A model generated the notes under the pieces. The model was not told the origin of the DNA and did no database searches. It saw only the letters and a program-made list of their open reading frames with translations. Below, piece by piece: positions 24,901 through 34,400 of a DNA stretch of 64,000 bases; positions within the stretch are counted from its first letter, which is position 1, and each line of letters opens with the position of its first letter. Location: contig NC_082619.1 in assembly GCF_030936135.1 (NCBI RefSeq), positions 9,562,523 to 9,626,522 of the forward strand. Reading direction: 5' to 3'. A program made the position numbers and the translations under genes. This stretch comes from Gavia stellata. Taxonomy: Eukaryota; Chordata; Aves; Gaviiformes; Gaviidae.

Positions 24901-27900
24901 TCCCTGCCTCCCTCTGCCCTGCAGGCAGGAGACGAGGCAGATCCCCAGCGGTCACCAGCCCTCGCAGCAGTCAGCCAGGATTTATCCCACTCTACCAGCT
25001 GGTGTCTGCATAAACCCACCGAGGTTTCCAGGACCAGGGAGAACATCCCAGACAGCGACAGACCGAGCCTACCTGCACCTTCAGTTAAGCGAAGAAGCCC
25101 TTCGTCTGTTGGGCTACTCGTTGTATAGTCAGGAGCTGGGCAGCACGGAGGAGTTGGTGATACAGGCTTCATAAAAGACAGACAACCGGCAACCCCCAAA
25201 GCACCTTCCTGCCTTCTGGTCTCCAGAAACATCAACCCAACTGTGGTCCCAACTACCAGAGAGGAGCCGTTTCAGCCTGCTTATGGGCGAGGAGCTACCA
25301 CAGCTGGCGGAGTTAAGCTGGACACATCTGGTGGAGGAAATGACTGCAGGGCTCTGATTCCCAGGCAAGAGTTACACGCTTTACACGCTGAACTTTGTCC
25401 TCCTGCACCGTGGAAGAGCCACACCAGGCTGACCTTAACTCTGCCCACAAGCAAATATAGTCATTAATGAGGCTGCTCCCCAGCACAAAAGGTTTCTGCT
25501 TAAGGATTCACCAGCACAGCAGGAGTTTCAGACAAACCCAGAGGTGGAGGCAGGAGGTTGGCTTGTTTTGAAGTTAAAAACCACTACTTTGGGGAAATGT
25601 CTCCCAAGTGTCTAGCAAAGGAGATGGTAAGAAAATCAACAGCGTGCAAACTAGCAGATTAAAGAGTTGAACTCCAAGTTTTATCAGTGCCCATCAAGGC
25701 CGCCTAAAACAAGTCCTCCACCCCCCAGAGCCAGCTGCACCAGCAGCTCCGGCAGCACGGAGTGCCTGTCCCCGCGCTGCGCAGGAGAAGGTGGGTTACG
25801 TGCCTGGGCCGCGGGCAGAGCAGAGCATTGCTCATCCCGGGGAGGAGGGTTTTGCAAAGAGATTCTGCATTTTAACAAGAGGACGAAGACAGGAGTGCTG
25901 CTCAGAAGCTCCCAGCCACCAGTGTACAGGCAGTTAACGTAGAAGCTATCAGGCTTCAAAGCATCTGCTCAGATCGATCATGACTCGTTAGAAGGGGAAT
26001 AAATGAATTAAAATCTACCTTGTAGCTCTTCCAACAAGCACAGCCTGCTCTTCCCGAGCCCTCTGCTTTCTTTGACGTACACCTTGCTACGGACCAAAAC
26101 TACTCCTTCCCTTGCAAGCGCTTTCAAAAACCAGCCCCATGGCTTGACTCAAAAGCCTGACGGAGCCGTGAGCCTGCAGAGTCCGTGCTCGCCTCCATGG
26201 GGACCTGGATGCTCTGGCAGAGCCCTGGGGGCAACTTATTGAGCTTGTTTTTGTTAACAAGAGGGAAGTTCTAGAGAAAGACCTTAATTGGGACAGAAAT
26301 CAGCTGACTTCCCATGCAAGGGACATCAACATAACACTTCCAGAACTGGACTGACCAACCCACGTGTTCAGCAAGTCAAACTTCCGCCAAGCTGCTAGCT
26401 CAAGCTAACGCAGCTTGACACCTTAAGCCACTTGCTTACTTTGCCTATGCCTCTGCCACCGTTTGGCCCGAACCTTAACCCCGCTTCCCAAAGGCCCTGC
26501 CCGCGCTGCCGGAGCCGGTTGAGCTGGGGGTGGGAGATAGAAGGGCTACACCTCTTCTCAGCTCCGTTAACACGAATTAGTACTCGACCTGCTGAGTCTA
26601 GTCCAGCTGCTGGAGACAGAGGATGGGCAGATGCCCTTAAACCACGCCGAGGGAGCTGCTGAGGGAGTTGCCCAAAGGACGTGGCTGGGTGCGATGGGGA
26701 GACACAAACACGACCCAGCCGTGTGCTGCAATGCAAGGAGGGAGCCGGGGAGCTGTGGGGCCACCAGCCTGAGTCTCGCCACCATGCTGACCCAGGAGAA
26801 GCTGCCGTTCTCCCACCACAACCCGCACAAGCCAAAAAAACCCATCCGCACCTACCTTGCCTAAGGCAACGGAGCAAGCGGCCAGGCCAATGAGTCCCCC
26901 TTTCCGGCTGTGGGGGTGCTGGGAGAGCGCGAACTCCTGCGACAGGATCTGGATCACGTGTTTGATTTGAGACGTGTTGTTCTGGGCCACAAACTCTCGC
27001 ACCAGCCTGAGGAGAGAAGAGGAAAGCACCCAGGGCACTGTAGGTTCTGCCTGATACAAACGCTCGGGAGCTCAGCTCCCCGCAGCCGTCAGAAACGGGG
27101 ATTTTCGGCCACGACAAACACCAGGGAAAGCGGTACCGAAACGGGGAACACTCGAGGAACCCACAAGTGAAACTAGAGCTCTCCCCTCCTCCCTGCTCAC
27201 ATCCAACAGCGGCTCGCTGCCCTCCTGCTGCTCCCAGCCTGCAGCCTCCTACACCATTCATGAACTCCCAGCCCGGGATGGAGTCTCAAGGGCCACCTCA
27301 CCAGGGCTGTGTGCTTGCAGAAAAGAAGTCACCAGGTGTTCAGTCAAACACCCCCTGCAAGAAGGCATTTACGAGGATTCTTTACGCCTGACACAGCACA
27401 AGACAGCAGCAGAGAACCACTCAGAACACACCAGGGGCTTGGTATGAATCGTTGCCCGCCAGACCCACGCCCAGCGCCAAGATTTTGGACCTTTCCAGCC
27501 ACCCACGCATCGCTTCAGCTGATATTCCGTATATCGTATGTACTCTTACACAACGTGAACCTTAACAAAAAGCAGACAAGGTTTCCGCGTGCAATACCCC
27601 CTCCTCCCCAGAAACCTGCAGCTCGTTACCCAGAGATATTTAACGTCTCAGCTGCGCTTAAATGAAGAGACCTATAACCCTGCTCCAGTCTACGCAACCG
27701 CCTCAAGGTCCCCGCTTGCCCGGCCAGCCCTTCAGCCCCTGCTCTCCCTGCGGCCGAGCCACTGGCCAGCGGGGAGGCTCAGGCAGCTGTGCAGGCAGCT
27801 GTGCAGGCAGCTGTGCAGGCAGCTGTGCAGGCAGCAGCACACAGCTGGAGCATTGGTGGTTCAGTGGTAGAATTCTCGCCTGCCACACGGGAGGCCCAGG

Positions 27901-30680
27901 TTCGATTCCCGGCCAATACAGCACCTTTTTTCCTTGACTTCTATCCATAACGCAGACTCCTCAACCTAAATAAGGATCTTAACCTTAATCTTCGATAAAG
28001 GCACAAAAGCTTCCACTATCTAACTCTGCACAGGCTTTTTTTTAAGCGCTCTACTGAATCTCACGCTGCCCTCCCTAGACGGGTGCGCCACCCGCCAGTC
28101 ACCCACTTTATAATCCCGGAAAATCGTTACAGAAAATGTTTATGAACTTTTCCCCCCAAAACACCAGCTCTGTTCTCACCCCACTCTGAGCAAAACAGCT
28201 GCCCCCTTTCTCCCTGGGGGCATCACGCAGCTGCCCCTCAGTGTCCCCACTCAGGAGACGAATTCTCCAACAGCTACAGCCCAACCTACTCTCACCAACT
28301 GCTGATTTAGGGCAAAAGCTCCGATCTCCAGTCCCACCCCGGCAGCAGGCTCCAGCAGGAGGAACACACCGAGCTCGAGCAGCACGGACCGACGGGGTGA
28401 CCCTTCTACCGCCTGGATTTAATGAACGGAGCTTTGTTTGAACAGGAATAACTTCACAGGCTTCCTTCAAGAGTTTAAAGGGCTCAAGATTTAAATAACG
28501 AGGCAAAAGGCACCCAACAGCAACGTGCAGCATCGGAGAGTCTGCAGGCAGCAAGAGCTGCTCCCGCGTTATCAGCCAGAGGACAAGGAAGTACCTGAGC
28601 TGAGAGGCAGCAAGTCCCTCCTCGCTCGATGCCGTAGACGTGGGAGAGACGGTGCTGGTGCTGTTCTGTGATGAGTTTAAGGTGATCTAAATCTGCACCT
28701 CTGCAAAAAGGGTCGGCCCTTGCCTTTCTCCCCCTTATGCCCTTCCCAAACTGGGTTTACCAGCTTGATCAGTTGAACTGGCTCATCCCAGAATCAGACT
28801 TTGGTTGGCGTAAGCCAAGCACGAAACCCTAATCCTGGGGCAAAAGTCGGAGCAGAGCTGCTTGGATAAGGAGCATCACCCCGCACAGCAGCAAAGGGAC
28901 AGTTCCTGAAGCATCCCCGTGGCTACAGCTGGGAGGACAGGGCAGCACGTCCACCAGAACCCACCGTTAAGAAACTGTTCCCGGGAAAAAAAGAGAAAAT
29001 GAGCAGAAGATAAATATGTTGAACAGAAAAAGGGGCTGGATGCAGTGGCTTTGTACCTGAGCAAACACTCACCCCATCCCAAGAAGCATTTTTCTCTGCT
29101 GCCCAGGTACACCCTCCACGTTTGAGGCGCACAGTTCCCACCCCCCATCCCTCCCACGTCCCCCACTGAAACCTAAGCAGAGCAGCTCCATCCCCGCGTC
29201 ACCGGCTGCTCCCCTCGCAGGTTCACCACAGCCGCAGGTTCACCACAGCTGCACCTCCTACCCGAAATCCACCCTCCAGCTCGGATCGTGGCTCCCAGCC
29301 CTGCACTGGGCTGTCCCACGAGGAGATGCTTCGGATCTCCTCCATGAGCAATCAGGCAGTACCCGGGGAGGACACAGCCCTTCCCAGGCAAAGCTGTGGA
29401 CCAGAGCAGCGCAGAGCCCCCAGACCAACGCAGCCAGAGCGAGAAGACATGCAGGGAACACGTACGGGCAATGGTAGAGGAGGCACGGCCGTGCCAGCGG
29501 ATGCCTGCAGACTGGGATGCTCTGAAAGGAAGGCCCAAGCTCTGCCAAAACAGCAGCGAAGTAAAGGCGACACCCAAAAGCCGGGGGCGACAGCAGGCGC
29601 GTCCCACCTCTGCAGACGGATTGAGCGCGGGACAAGCTCGGGTGAGACCTCGGGGAGAGGCGGGACAGCAGCACGAGGTGATGAACCCAGGCTGACGCAA
29701 GACGGGCGCCCCAGCGCCAGCCTGCCGCGCCCGCTGCGGCTCCTGCCCGCTGCCTGGTGGGACCCTTGCGTCCCCCGGCCAGGGCTGGGCACAGAGGCGG
29801 CCACCTCCGCGAGCGTCGCAGGAGAGCGAGTACCGCGTTCCCGACGAGTTTCTGACCCGTCACGCTACTCGCGTGCTTATTTTGCGCAGCGCCGTGCGCT
29901 GGGGACCCACCGTCACGCCGGGCTTTCTTCGAGGGGCTCACGGGCACGACTCCTGCCCTGGGACACGCGCCCCGAGCCGGGGGGTCCCCGCTTGCGCCCA
30001 GAAGCTGCCGGGCTCGGAGACAAACCTCAGCGACCGGCGGTACGGGGCTGGGAGGCGCCGAGCTCTGCGGGAGAGCCCCTCCCGCCCGGGCACCGCCCTG
30101 GGCACTGTCCCCCGACGGGGTCACCCTGTCACCGGAGCCCCTTCCCCGGGCCCGCAGCCCCCCAGGGCTGCAGCCCCCCGGGGTGACCCCTGCCCCCGGG
30201 GCAAGCCCTTCCCCCGGACCCCCCCAGTTCCCCCTCCCGCGGGCCCTCCGGCTCTCTGCGGGGTGCCCCCCTCCCCCGAAGCCCCCAGCTCCCACCGGGG
30301 AGCCGGGCCGGTCCCCTCCCGCCCCAGACCCACGGCTGCACGGCGGGACCCCCGCCCGCCCCCCAGCATCCCGTGCCGGCTCCCACCACCCCGGGGCCGC
30401 AGGCGGCCCCAAGACCCCCTCCAGCCCTCCCCGGGGCGCCGGGCCGGCCTCCACCCCGCCGGGCCCCGGGGCAGCCCGGAGCGGCACCGCCCCGCTCCCC
30501 TCCCGGTTCCCGGCAGCCCCCGCCGCTCACTTCTCCACCTCGAGGGCCGCCACCTTCCTCTTCTCGTAGCGCGTGGCGTTCAGCGCCCGCACCACGCCGG
30601 GCGACAGCGGCGCCACGTCCCGCCCGGCGATCACCGATCACGGCCCCGCCGGACCCCGCACCCGCCGCCGCCGCCGCCAT
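9762..30680 (-). CDS. VAC14: VAC14 component of the PIKfyve complex (5' exons plus one later exon)
   Basis: VAC14 is a HEAT-repeat scaffold that assembles PIKfyve kinase and FIG4 phosphatase to control PI(3,5)P2 on endosomes and lysosomes. Exons 1-6 (30,531-30,680; 26,856-27,006; 24,334-24,501; 23,584-23,646; 22,452-22,559; 21,555-21,664) encode the N-terminal HEAT region, almost identical to human VAC14 as I recall it. One further exon (9,762-9,912) matches [20 protein letters not shown]. About 220 residues expected between these blocks were not found, and the C-terminal third lies beyond the left edge. Exon 1 has a 7-bp tandem duplication that breaks the frame from the only candidate ATG. 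The gene follows HYDIN on the same strand, as in mammals. Confidence 0.95.
12911..12982 (+). repeat. 12-bp minisatellite GGGGGAAAAGCA x6
   Basis: Six perfect tandem copies of the 12-mer. The reverse strand reads as repeated FPPA or CFSP in two frames, producing spurious open frames. It lies 1.4 kb from the GGGGAA array. Confidence 0.95.
14381..14602 (+). repeat. (GGGGAA)n hexanucleotide array
   Basis: About 37 uninterrupted copies of GGGGAA (222 bp) in a VAC14 intron. It is pure purine on one strand, so both G-quadruplex and triplex structures are possible. It creates long open frames on both strands that are artefacts of the repeat. Confidence 0.97.
16085..16551 (+). mobile_element. CR1 LINE fragment, sense orientation
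   Basis: It encodes the C-terminal remnant [20 protein letters not shown]...[18 protein letters not shown] with frame breaks. It ends in the CR1 tail 'cccttccaacccaaacccttctatgattc'. It is 5'-truncated and lies 425 bp from an oppositely oriented copy. Confidence 0.95.
16976..17455 (-). mobile_element. CR1 LINE fragment, antisense, with a long ORF remnant
   Basis: The 3' tail at 16,976 (gaatcacagaatcactaagg) leads into an open frame on the minus strand encoding the reverse transcriptase C terminus ([60 protein letters not shown]). The intact frame of about 139 codons suggests a younger copy than the 16,085 fragment. Confidence 0.95.
17456..21554. other. Intron-like sequence upstream of the missing VAC14 exons
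   Basis: Unique sequence with no recognised exon, RNA gene or transposon. A gtaaga donor after GYQDPE on the minus strand (about 19,980) gives a plausible-looking but unmatched open segment. Confidence 0.6.
21555..21664 (-). CDS. VAC14: VAC14 exon 6
   Basis: [20 protein letters not shown], then [16 protein letters not shown] and AT of a Met codon before gtgagt. The Trp in EIWKM replaces an Arg in human VAC14 (CGG to TGG would be a CpG transition). The acceptor is agctag. Confidence 0.96.
22452..22559 (-). CDS. VAC14: VAC14 exon 5
   Basis: [20 protein letters not shown] then [16 protein letters not shown]. It is 36 codons, phase 0, with a donor gtaggt. It matches the human DIVTESNKFDL...FIISW block. 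Confidence 0.98.
23584..23646 (-). CDS. VAC14: VAC14 exon 4 (micro-exon)
   Basis: This 63-nt exon encodes [20 protein letters not shown] plus K. The acceptor is catag, the donor gtattt. It corresponds to [20 protein letters not shown] in human VAC14. Confidence 0.96.
24334..24501 (-). CDS. VAC14: VAC14 exon 3 (HEAT repeat)
   Basis: [20 protein letters not shown], then [20 protein letters not shown] and [10 protein letters not shown]. This is a canonical HEAT repeat with the [14 protein letters not shown] helix. It is 56 codons, phase 0 at both ends. Confidence 0.98.
24502..26855. other. VAC14 intron 2
   Basis: 2.35 kb between exons 3 and 2. No additional feature recognised. Confidence 0.7.
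26856..27006 (-). CDS. VAC14: VAC14 exon 2
   Basis: [20 protein letters not shown], then [20 protein letters not shown] and [10 protein letters not shown]. It is essentially identical to human VAC14 apart from Ile/Val. A leading G completes Lys from exon 1; the donor is gtaggt. Confidence 0.98.
27781..27836 (+). repeat. 12-bp tandem repeat beside the tRNA
   Basis: The unit AGGCAGCTGTGC is present in four perfect copies plus a partial fifth, ending 14 bp before the tRNA-Gly sequence. The CAGCTG core is an E-box palindrome. Confidence 0.9.
27850..27920 (+). tRNA. tRNA-Gly(GCC), probably decayed
   Basis: This 71-nt sequence in VAC14 intron 1 matches the vertebrate tRNA-Gly-GCC gene, including the A box (TGGTTCAGTGGTAGAA), anticodon GCC in loop CTGCCAC, B box GGTTCGATTCC and a T-run from 27,925. 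Three stem pairs are broken as C:A mismatches: acceptor 2:71, anticodon stem 31:39 and T stem 51:63. Two of the three look like CpG to CpA changes. That pattern suggests a tRNA pseudogene or a methylated, decaying copy. Confidence 0.8.
30531..30680 (-). CDS. VAC14: VAC14 exon 1 (frame broken by a 7-bp tandem duplication)
   Basis: ATG at 30,680 starts [15 protein letters not shown]. After a tandem 7-mer (plus CGATCAC at 30,628-30,634 and again at 30,635-30,641) the VAC14-like frame is [14 protein letters not shown] then [13 protein letters not shown], ending AA|gtgagc. The upstream ATG and this frame are linked only if one 7-mer copy is absent; as written, an in-frame TGA precedes the conserved part and no other ATG is available. 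Human VAC14 starts with a short MNPEKDFAPLTP-like leader, so the Ala/Gly leader (six GCG codons) is unusual. Confidence 0.85.
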
Positions 30681-30687
30681 CGGCGGC

Positions 30688-30695
30688 CACGTGAC
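30688..30695 (-). promoter_or_regulatory. E-box / CLEAR-like element GTCACGTG, proximal
   Basis: A GTCACGTG octamer lies 7 nt upstream of the VAC14 ATG on the coding strand. It matches the core of the CLEAR motif (GTCACGTGAC) bound by TFEB/TFE3/MITF and also by USF. VAC14 acts on endolysosomal membranes, so control by lysosomal biogenesis factors is plausible. Its role is inferred from the motif only. Confidence 0.55.
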
Positions 30696-30714
30696 CCCGC
30701 GCCGCCGGCCCGCC

Positions 30715-30722
30715 CACGTGAC
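30715..30722 (-). promoter_or_regulatory. E-box / CLEAR-like element GTCACGTG, distal
   Basis: A second identical GTCACGTG octamer lies 27 bp upstream of the first, both in a GGGGTCACGTGG context. A paired arrangement at promoter distance raises the chance that the sites are functional. Confidence 0.55.
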
Positions 30723-30877
30723 CCCGCCGTCGCGCTCCGCAGCGCCCCCGCGCGGCGCGGAGGCCGCCGGCTGCGCCCCACCCCGCCGCTAGGGGCGCCC
30801 TGCCGCGGATCGGGCCCTTCCCCTCACCTCAGCACGGGCTGGATGGGACGCGCTGCTGGGTTTATGCCAAAGAGACC

Positions 30878-30883
30878 TTTAAT
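30878..30883 (-). terminator. Probable HYDIN poly(A) signal ATTAAA
   Basis: ATTAAA (plus strand TTTAAT) lies 54 nt past the HYDIN stop codon and is the only hexamer of this kind before the VAC14 start. Cleavage 10-30 nt downstream would end HYDIN about 170-190 bp from the VAC14 ATG. Confidence 0.6.
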
Positions 30884-30936
30884 TACCCCCGCAGTTAACT
30901 AAGGAGCTTGTCCCAGGGACCACAGAGGGGCACGAG

Positions 30937-31422
30937 TCACGGGGGAGGGGGCAGACCCCGGAGGTAGTACACCCAGGAGACCCCCGGCCCCTGACCGCCG
31001 GCAGCCCCGGGGCAGGAGACCACCATCCTGGTGGCGACGGGGGCCGGGGCACCCTGGAAGGCGACGGTGATGAGGGCAGTCTTCTTGGAGCGCCAGCTCT
31101 CGGGGCCCCTGAGGGTGAAGGCCGGGTGCTCCACCCTGTACTGGAAGGCCGTGGGCTGGAGGAAGACGTTTCTGAAGGGGATGGAGGTGGTGCCGCCGGC
31201 CTTGACGGGGAAGGGGCCCTGGGGCTTGGGCGGGAGGGCGAGGCCGAAGAGGGGGATGCTGTACTCCCCCCCGAGCCCGAGCCGGGAGGAGAGCCGCAGC
31301 GTGGCCCTGACTTCGCCCAGCTGGCAGGGCTCGTAGGTCACCTCCACGCTCACCGCCGAGCCCCCGGGGCTGGCGGGGGCCACGCTGATGGTTCTCTCTG
31401 TCTGGAAGTCGGGGCAGTCGGT
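30937..31422 (-). CDS. HYDIN: HYDIN last coding exon with stop codon
   Basis: The terminal exon encodes 161 residues plus a stop. It starts TDCPDFQTERTIS and contains VEVTYEPCQLGEVRATLRLS, YSIPLFGLALPPKPQGPFPV and FQYRVEHPAFTLRG, ending WVYYLRGLPPPP. The LFGxALPPKPQGPF and W-x-Y-Y-L-x-G motifs identify the HYDIN C terminus. It lies inside the VAC14 CpG island and is far more GC-rich than the other HYDIN exons. The acceptor gcgcag is weak in pyrimidines. Confidence 0.97.
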   Translation of the reverse strand, partial: TDCPDFQTERTISVAPASPGGSAVSVEVTYEPCQLGEVRATLRLSSRLGLGGEYSIPLFGLALPPKPQGPFPVKAGGTTSIPFRNVFLQPTAFQYRVEHPAFTLRGPESWRSKKTALITVAFQGAPAPVATRMVVSCPGAAGGQGPGVSWVYYLRGLPPPP

Positions 31423-34400
31423 CTGCGCAGGGGAGAGAAGAGACGGGGTGGCGGGTCACAAAAGCAGAGCCGGCACCTCGGGGAGAAAGCGACGGTCCCC
31501 CGCCATCACGCAGGCCGGGGTCCCTCTCCCCTGCCTGTCACTGCACCTGTCCCACCCACACCATACCCCTGGTGAGCACCCACGATCAACGGCCACGAGG
31601 ACTGTCCAAACCTGCCGAGCAGGGACAACCCTGCACCCAAACCCCAAGAGACCCTTCTGCCAGAGCTGGGGTTTAAGGTGGAAGTCCAGACCCCACAGAA
31701 CCTGCAAGAGCGGCTCCAACAAGGGCAGCAGAGAGGGGTCTGCGAGTGAGGACAGTCCAGCTAGAGACTGATCCAGTGTCGGTGGGAAGACCCCCGGGCT
31801 CACGTGGCCGCCCTGGCTACGCCAGGGCAGGATCCCTCCACAGAGAGGGCTGATGCTGGCCAGGTGAGCTGCCTCCCCCCAAAAGAGCCCAGGGAAAGCT
31901 GCGGTCACCTGGAGGAGGTAGTCTGTCTTCTGTCAGGCGTAATTCGTGATTTTGGTGGTGATGGTCTGACTAGAGCCCAGGGTGGTGCGGAAGTAGAGGG
32001 GCTTCTCCGTCCTGCTCGTGGTGGCTTTCAGATGCAGGTTGTAGTAGAAAGAGCCCAAATCGCTGCTCTGGAGCACCAGGCGCCCGCTGCTCTCGCCTAT
32101 TTTCATGGGCTGGTACTCAAAGACAAGGTCAGCCTGGGAGGGATGAAGGGAAAAGCCACTGGGTCAGGCAGAGATGGGGAAGGCAGGGCCCAGGATAGGG
32201 GAAATCGGTCCCTGGTGTGCTCACGCAGTGCTGGAAGGCAGCCCAGCACCCTCCCTCGCTCCAACTCCTTCTCTCTGGGTCAGAGCCCTGCTGCATGTGG
32301 GGGACAGCTCACTTGGGGGACAGTGCCCAACATCTGAGCGCCCTCCAGCACTACCCCAGAAGCTTCCCACCCTAAAATGCCCCTATACTCCCCCAGGTCA
32401 CACAACGCCTCCTGTCAATCCAGGCTGCAAACACCCTGCCAGTGGGGTGAGGCATGCCCTGCAGCCACTCCAAACTGAAAATACCCACGCTAAGTAAGGA
32501 GCACGTGGCACAAGGACCTGCCACGCGAGGCCTGATGGGAGCATATCACAAGGGGCAGCATGGCAGACTCCACCAACACAGGGCAATTCCCGCTAGGGAT
32601 ATTCTCACACACTGCTTCACCTCCAGATTACTAGCAGGTCGGAGCTGTCACCCTTGGAAAGAAGCCCCAGATGGTTCATGTAGGGCAGAGCACCCCTCCC
32701 AGAAAGGCTGCAGGAAGAGGAGAGCGTACAGGACGAGCTTTGCTCCTACCTCCGACTGTGCAGGAACAGTGAAATGTGGGGGAACGTTGACATCGGGCAC
32801 TTTGCAATCTGTGGCAAACGTCACCGGGACAGGCAGAGGGTTCTCCACCTTGACGGTGGAAGACACTCTCTGCCGAACAGCGGCGGTCATTTCAACAGTG
32901 CTGAGGGGTCCCGAAGCGGTGGCCTTGAAAGTCACCGTGTAGAACAAGTACTCCTTGGTCACCTCGTTGAGGAAGGTCACCTGAATGAGAGAAAAAGGGA
33001 AGCACTATATAAAAATATACCAGCTGTGCTAAGCCAGCCCAAAGAACCCCCCAAGCTCAGCACCCTACTTCCAAGAACGGTGGTAAGCAGCCACCCAGGA
33101 AGAGTGCCAGACTGGGGAAAGCACGTGTGGTATTTCCACTCTGGAGTCTCCTGATTGCCTATTGCTTCCAGCTCACCAATGGCCTGACCCACCTGTGCTC
33201 CGCAGCCCCCACTGGGACCCTCGCAGAGACTGACACGTGAGTGGGGCACGTGGAGAGGTGCCTGCTGTTCAGTACCCACCCAGGACACCTACAAGCCCAC
33301 CAGTGGGCACGTGGAGGTATGAAAACAGGCATGTAGCTTCTCAGTGAGCAAACAGCTCCTTGAAGGGCTCCACAGTCTGGTGTCCACACTTACCGTTGCG
33401 TTAAAGACTCCTTCCTTGTAGGAGAGGAACGTGAGCTTGTAGTCCTTTTTGGCAGAGCCTGGCACGACAATGTAGTCCAGCCCCTGCAGCACAGAACTGC
33501 TTTCCAGGTTTTCTGGTTTGAGTATGTCCACTACCATGACGAACCTGTGGGTGAGAAGAATGCAGTGAAGCTCAACGGGAAGGACTCCCATAGGATACCC
33601 ATCGTGGGGGGGCACAACACAGCTCCTCACACCCTCAATGCCTCAGGCAGAGGGAGCCAGCTCTCATCCCCTCGGAGGAAAACCCTCCAGGATGGGTCTG
33701 CATACGCAGAACGTGGGTAGGGTGATCCCAGACACCTATGGCCAGAAATGGGCCGAGGAGAGTAAAAAGCTTGCAGGAAGGACCTTCCGGGCAGTGGGAA
33801 GCCCTTCCTTGCGCTGCTGCAGGGATTGCTGATGGGACGAGACTTCCTGGGCCGGACTCACCTCTGCGGTCTGTTCAGCCAGTTGGAAACAGGGATGAGC
33901 TCAGTGTAGGAAGTCCGACATGGTACCTGCCGGAAAATGGTCCCTGAACACTTTGGGGCCTCAGCAGTCCCTTGCAAGAGGTAGTACAAGCCTGTCCCAT
34001 CCGGCAATGGGAAGAAGATGGAGCCCTAGAGACAAGAAATAGGATAAGTGAGCTCTCCTGCTCTCTGTCTGGACGAGTTACTGGCTCGCGAGCACACCTG
34101 GCCAGTCCCATGTCTCAGGCTGTCATTTGAGCAGCTTTGAGCAGGTCCAGCTGGCAGAGCTGTGACCGCAGCCCTGTGTCCCACGCAGGTGGAGATGGCA
34201 GTGTCATACCCGCTCGGGCTGGCACAGCCACGGGACACAGAGGCAACACGTCTGGGCAAGGCAAGGAAGCACCAGCCCTGCAGCAGAGCTGGTCTGACCG
34301 TCCTAGCACCCTTTTACTTGCCTTACTAACGTGGGCACGTCAGCTGCCAGCCCTGTGCTTGTGCAGGGACAGCCGTGGTAAGGGGGTGGCAGTCCCTACT

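Larger units (their letters stand above)
27007..30530. other. VAC14 intron 1
   Basis: 3.5 kb. It holds the 12-bp repeat and decayed tRNA-Gly near 27.8 kb, then rises in GC and CpG from about 29.3 kb into the promoter island. Confidence 0.75.
29700..31450. promoter_or_regulatory. CpG island over the VAC14 promoter and HYDIN 3' end
   Basis: This block is dense in CpG and in G/C runs relative to both flanks. It covers VAC14 intron 1 (5' part), exon 1, the intergenic strip and the HYDIN last exon. Such islands mark broad housekeeping promoters, and VAC14 is expected to be expressed ubiquitously. Boundaries are by eye. The transcription start is not visible; no TATA box was noticed in the strip upstream of the ATG. 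Confidence 0.75.

Noticed and set aside
29258..30694. Long open frames (up to 409 codons) on both strands in the CpG island
   Set aside because: GC-rich sequence has few stop codons by chance; composition is Pro/Gly/Ala/Arg with no domain. The true VAC14 exon 1 uses a different frame there.
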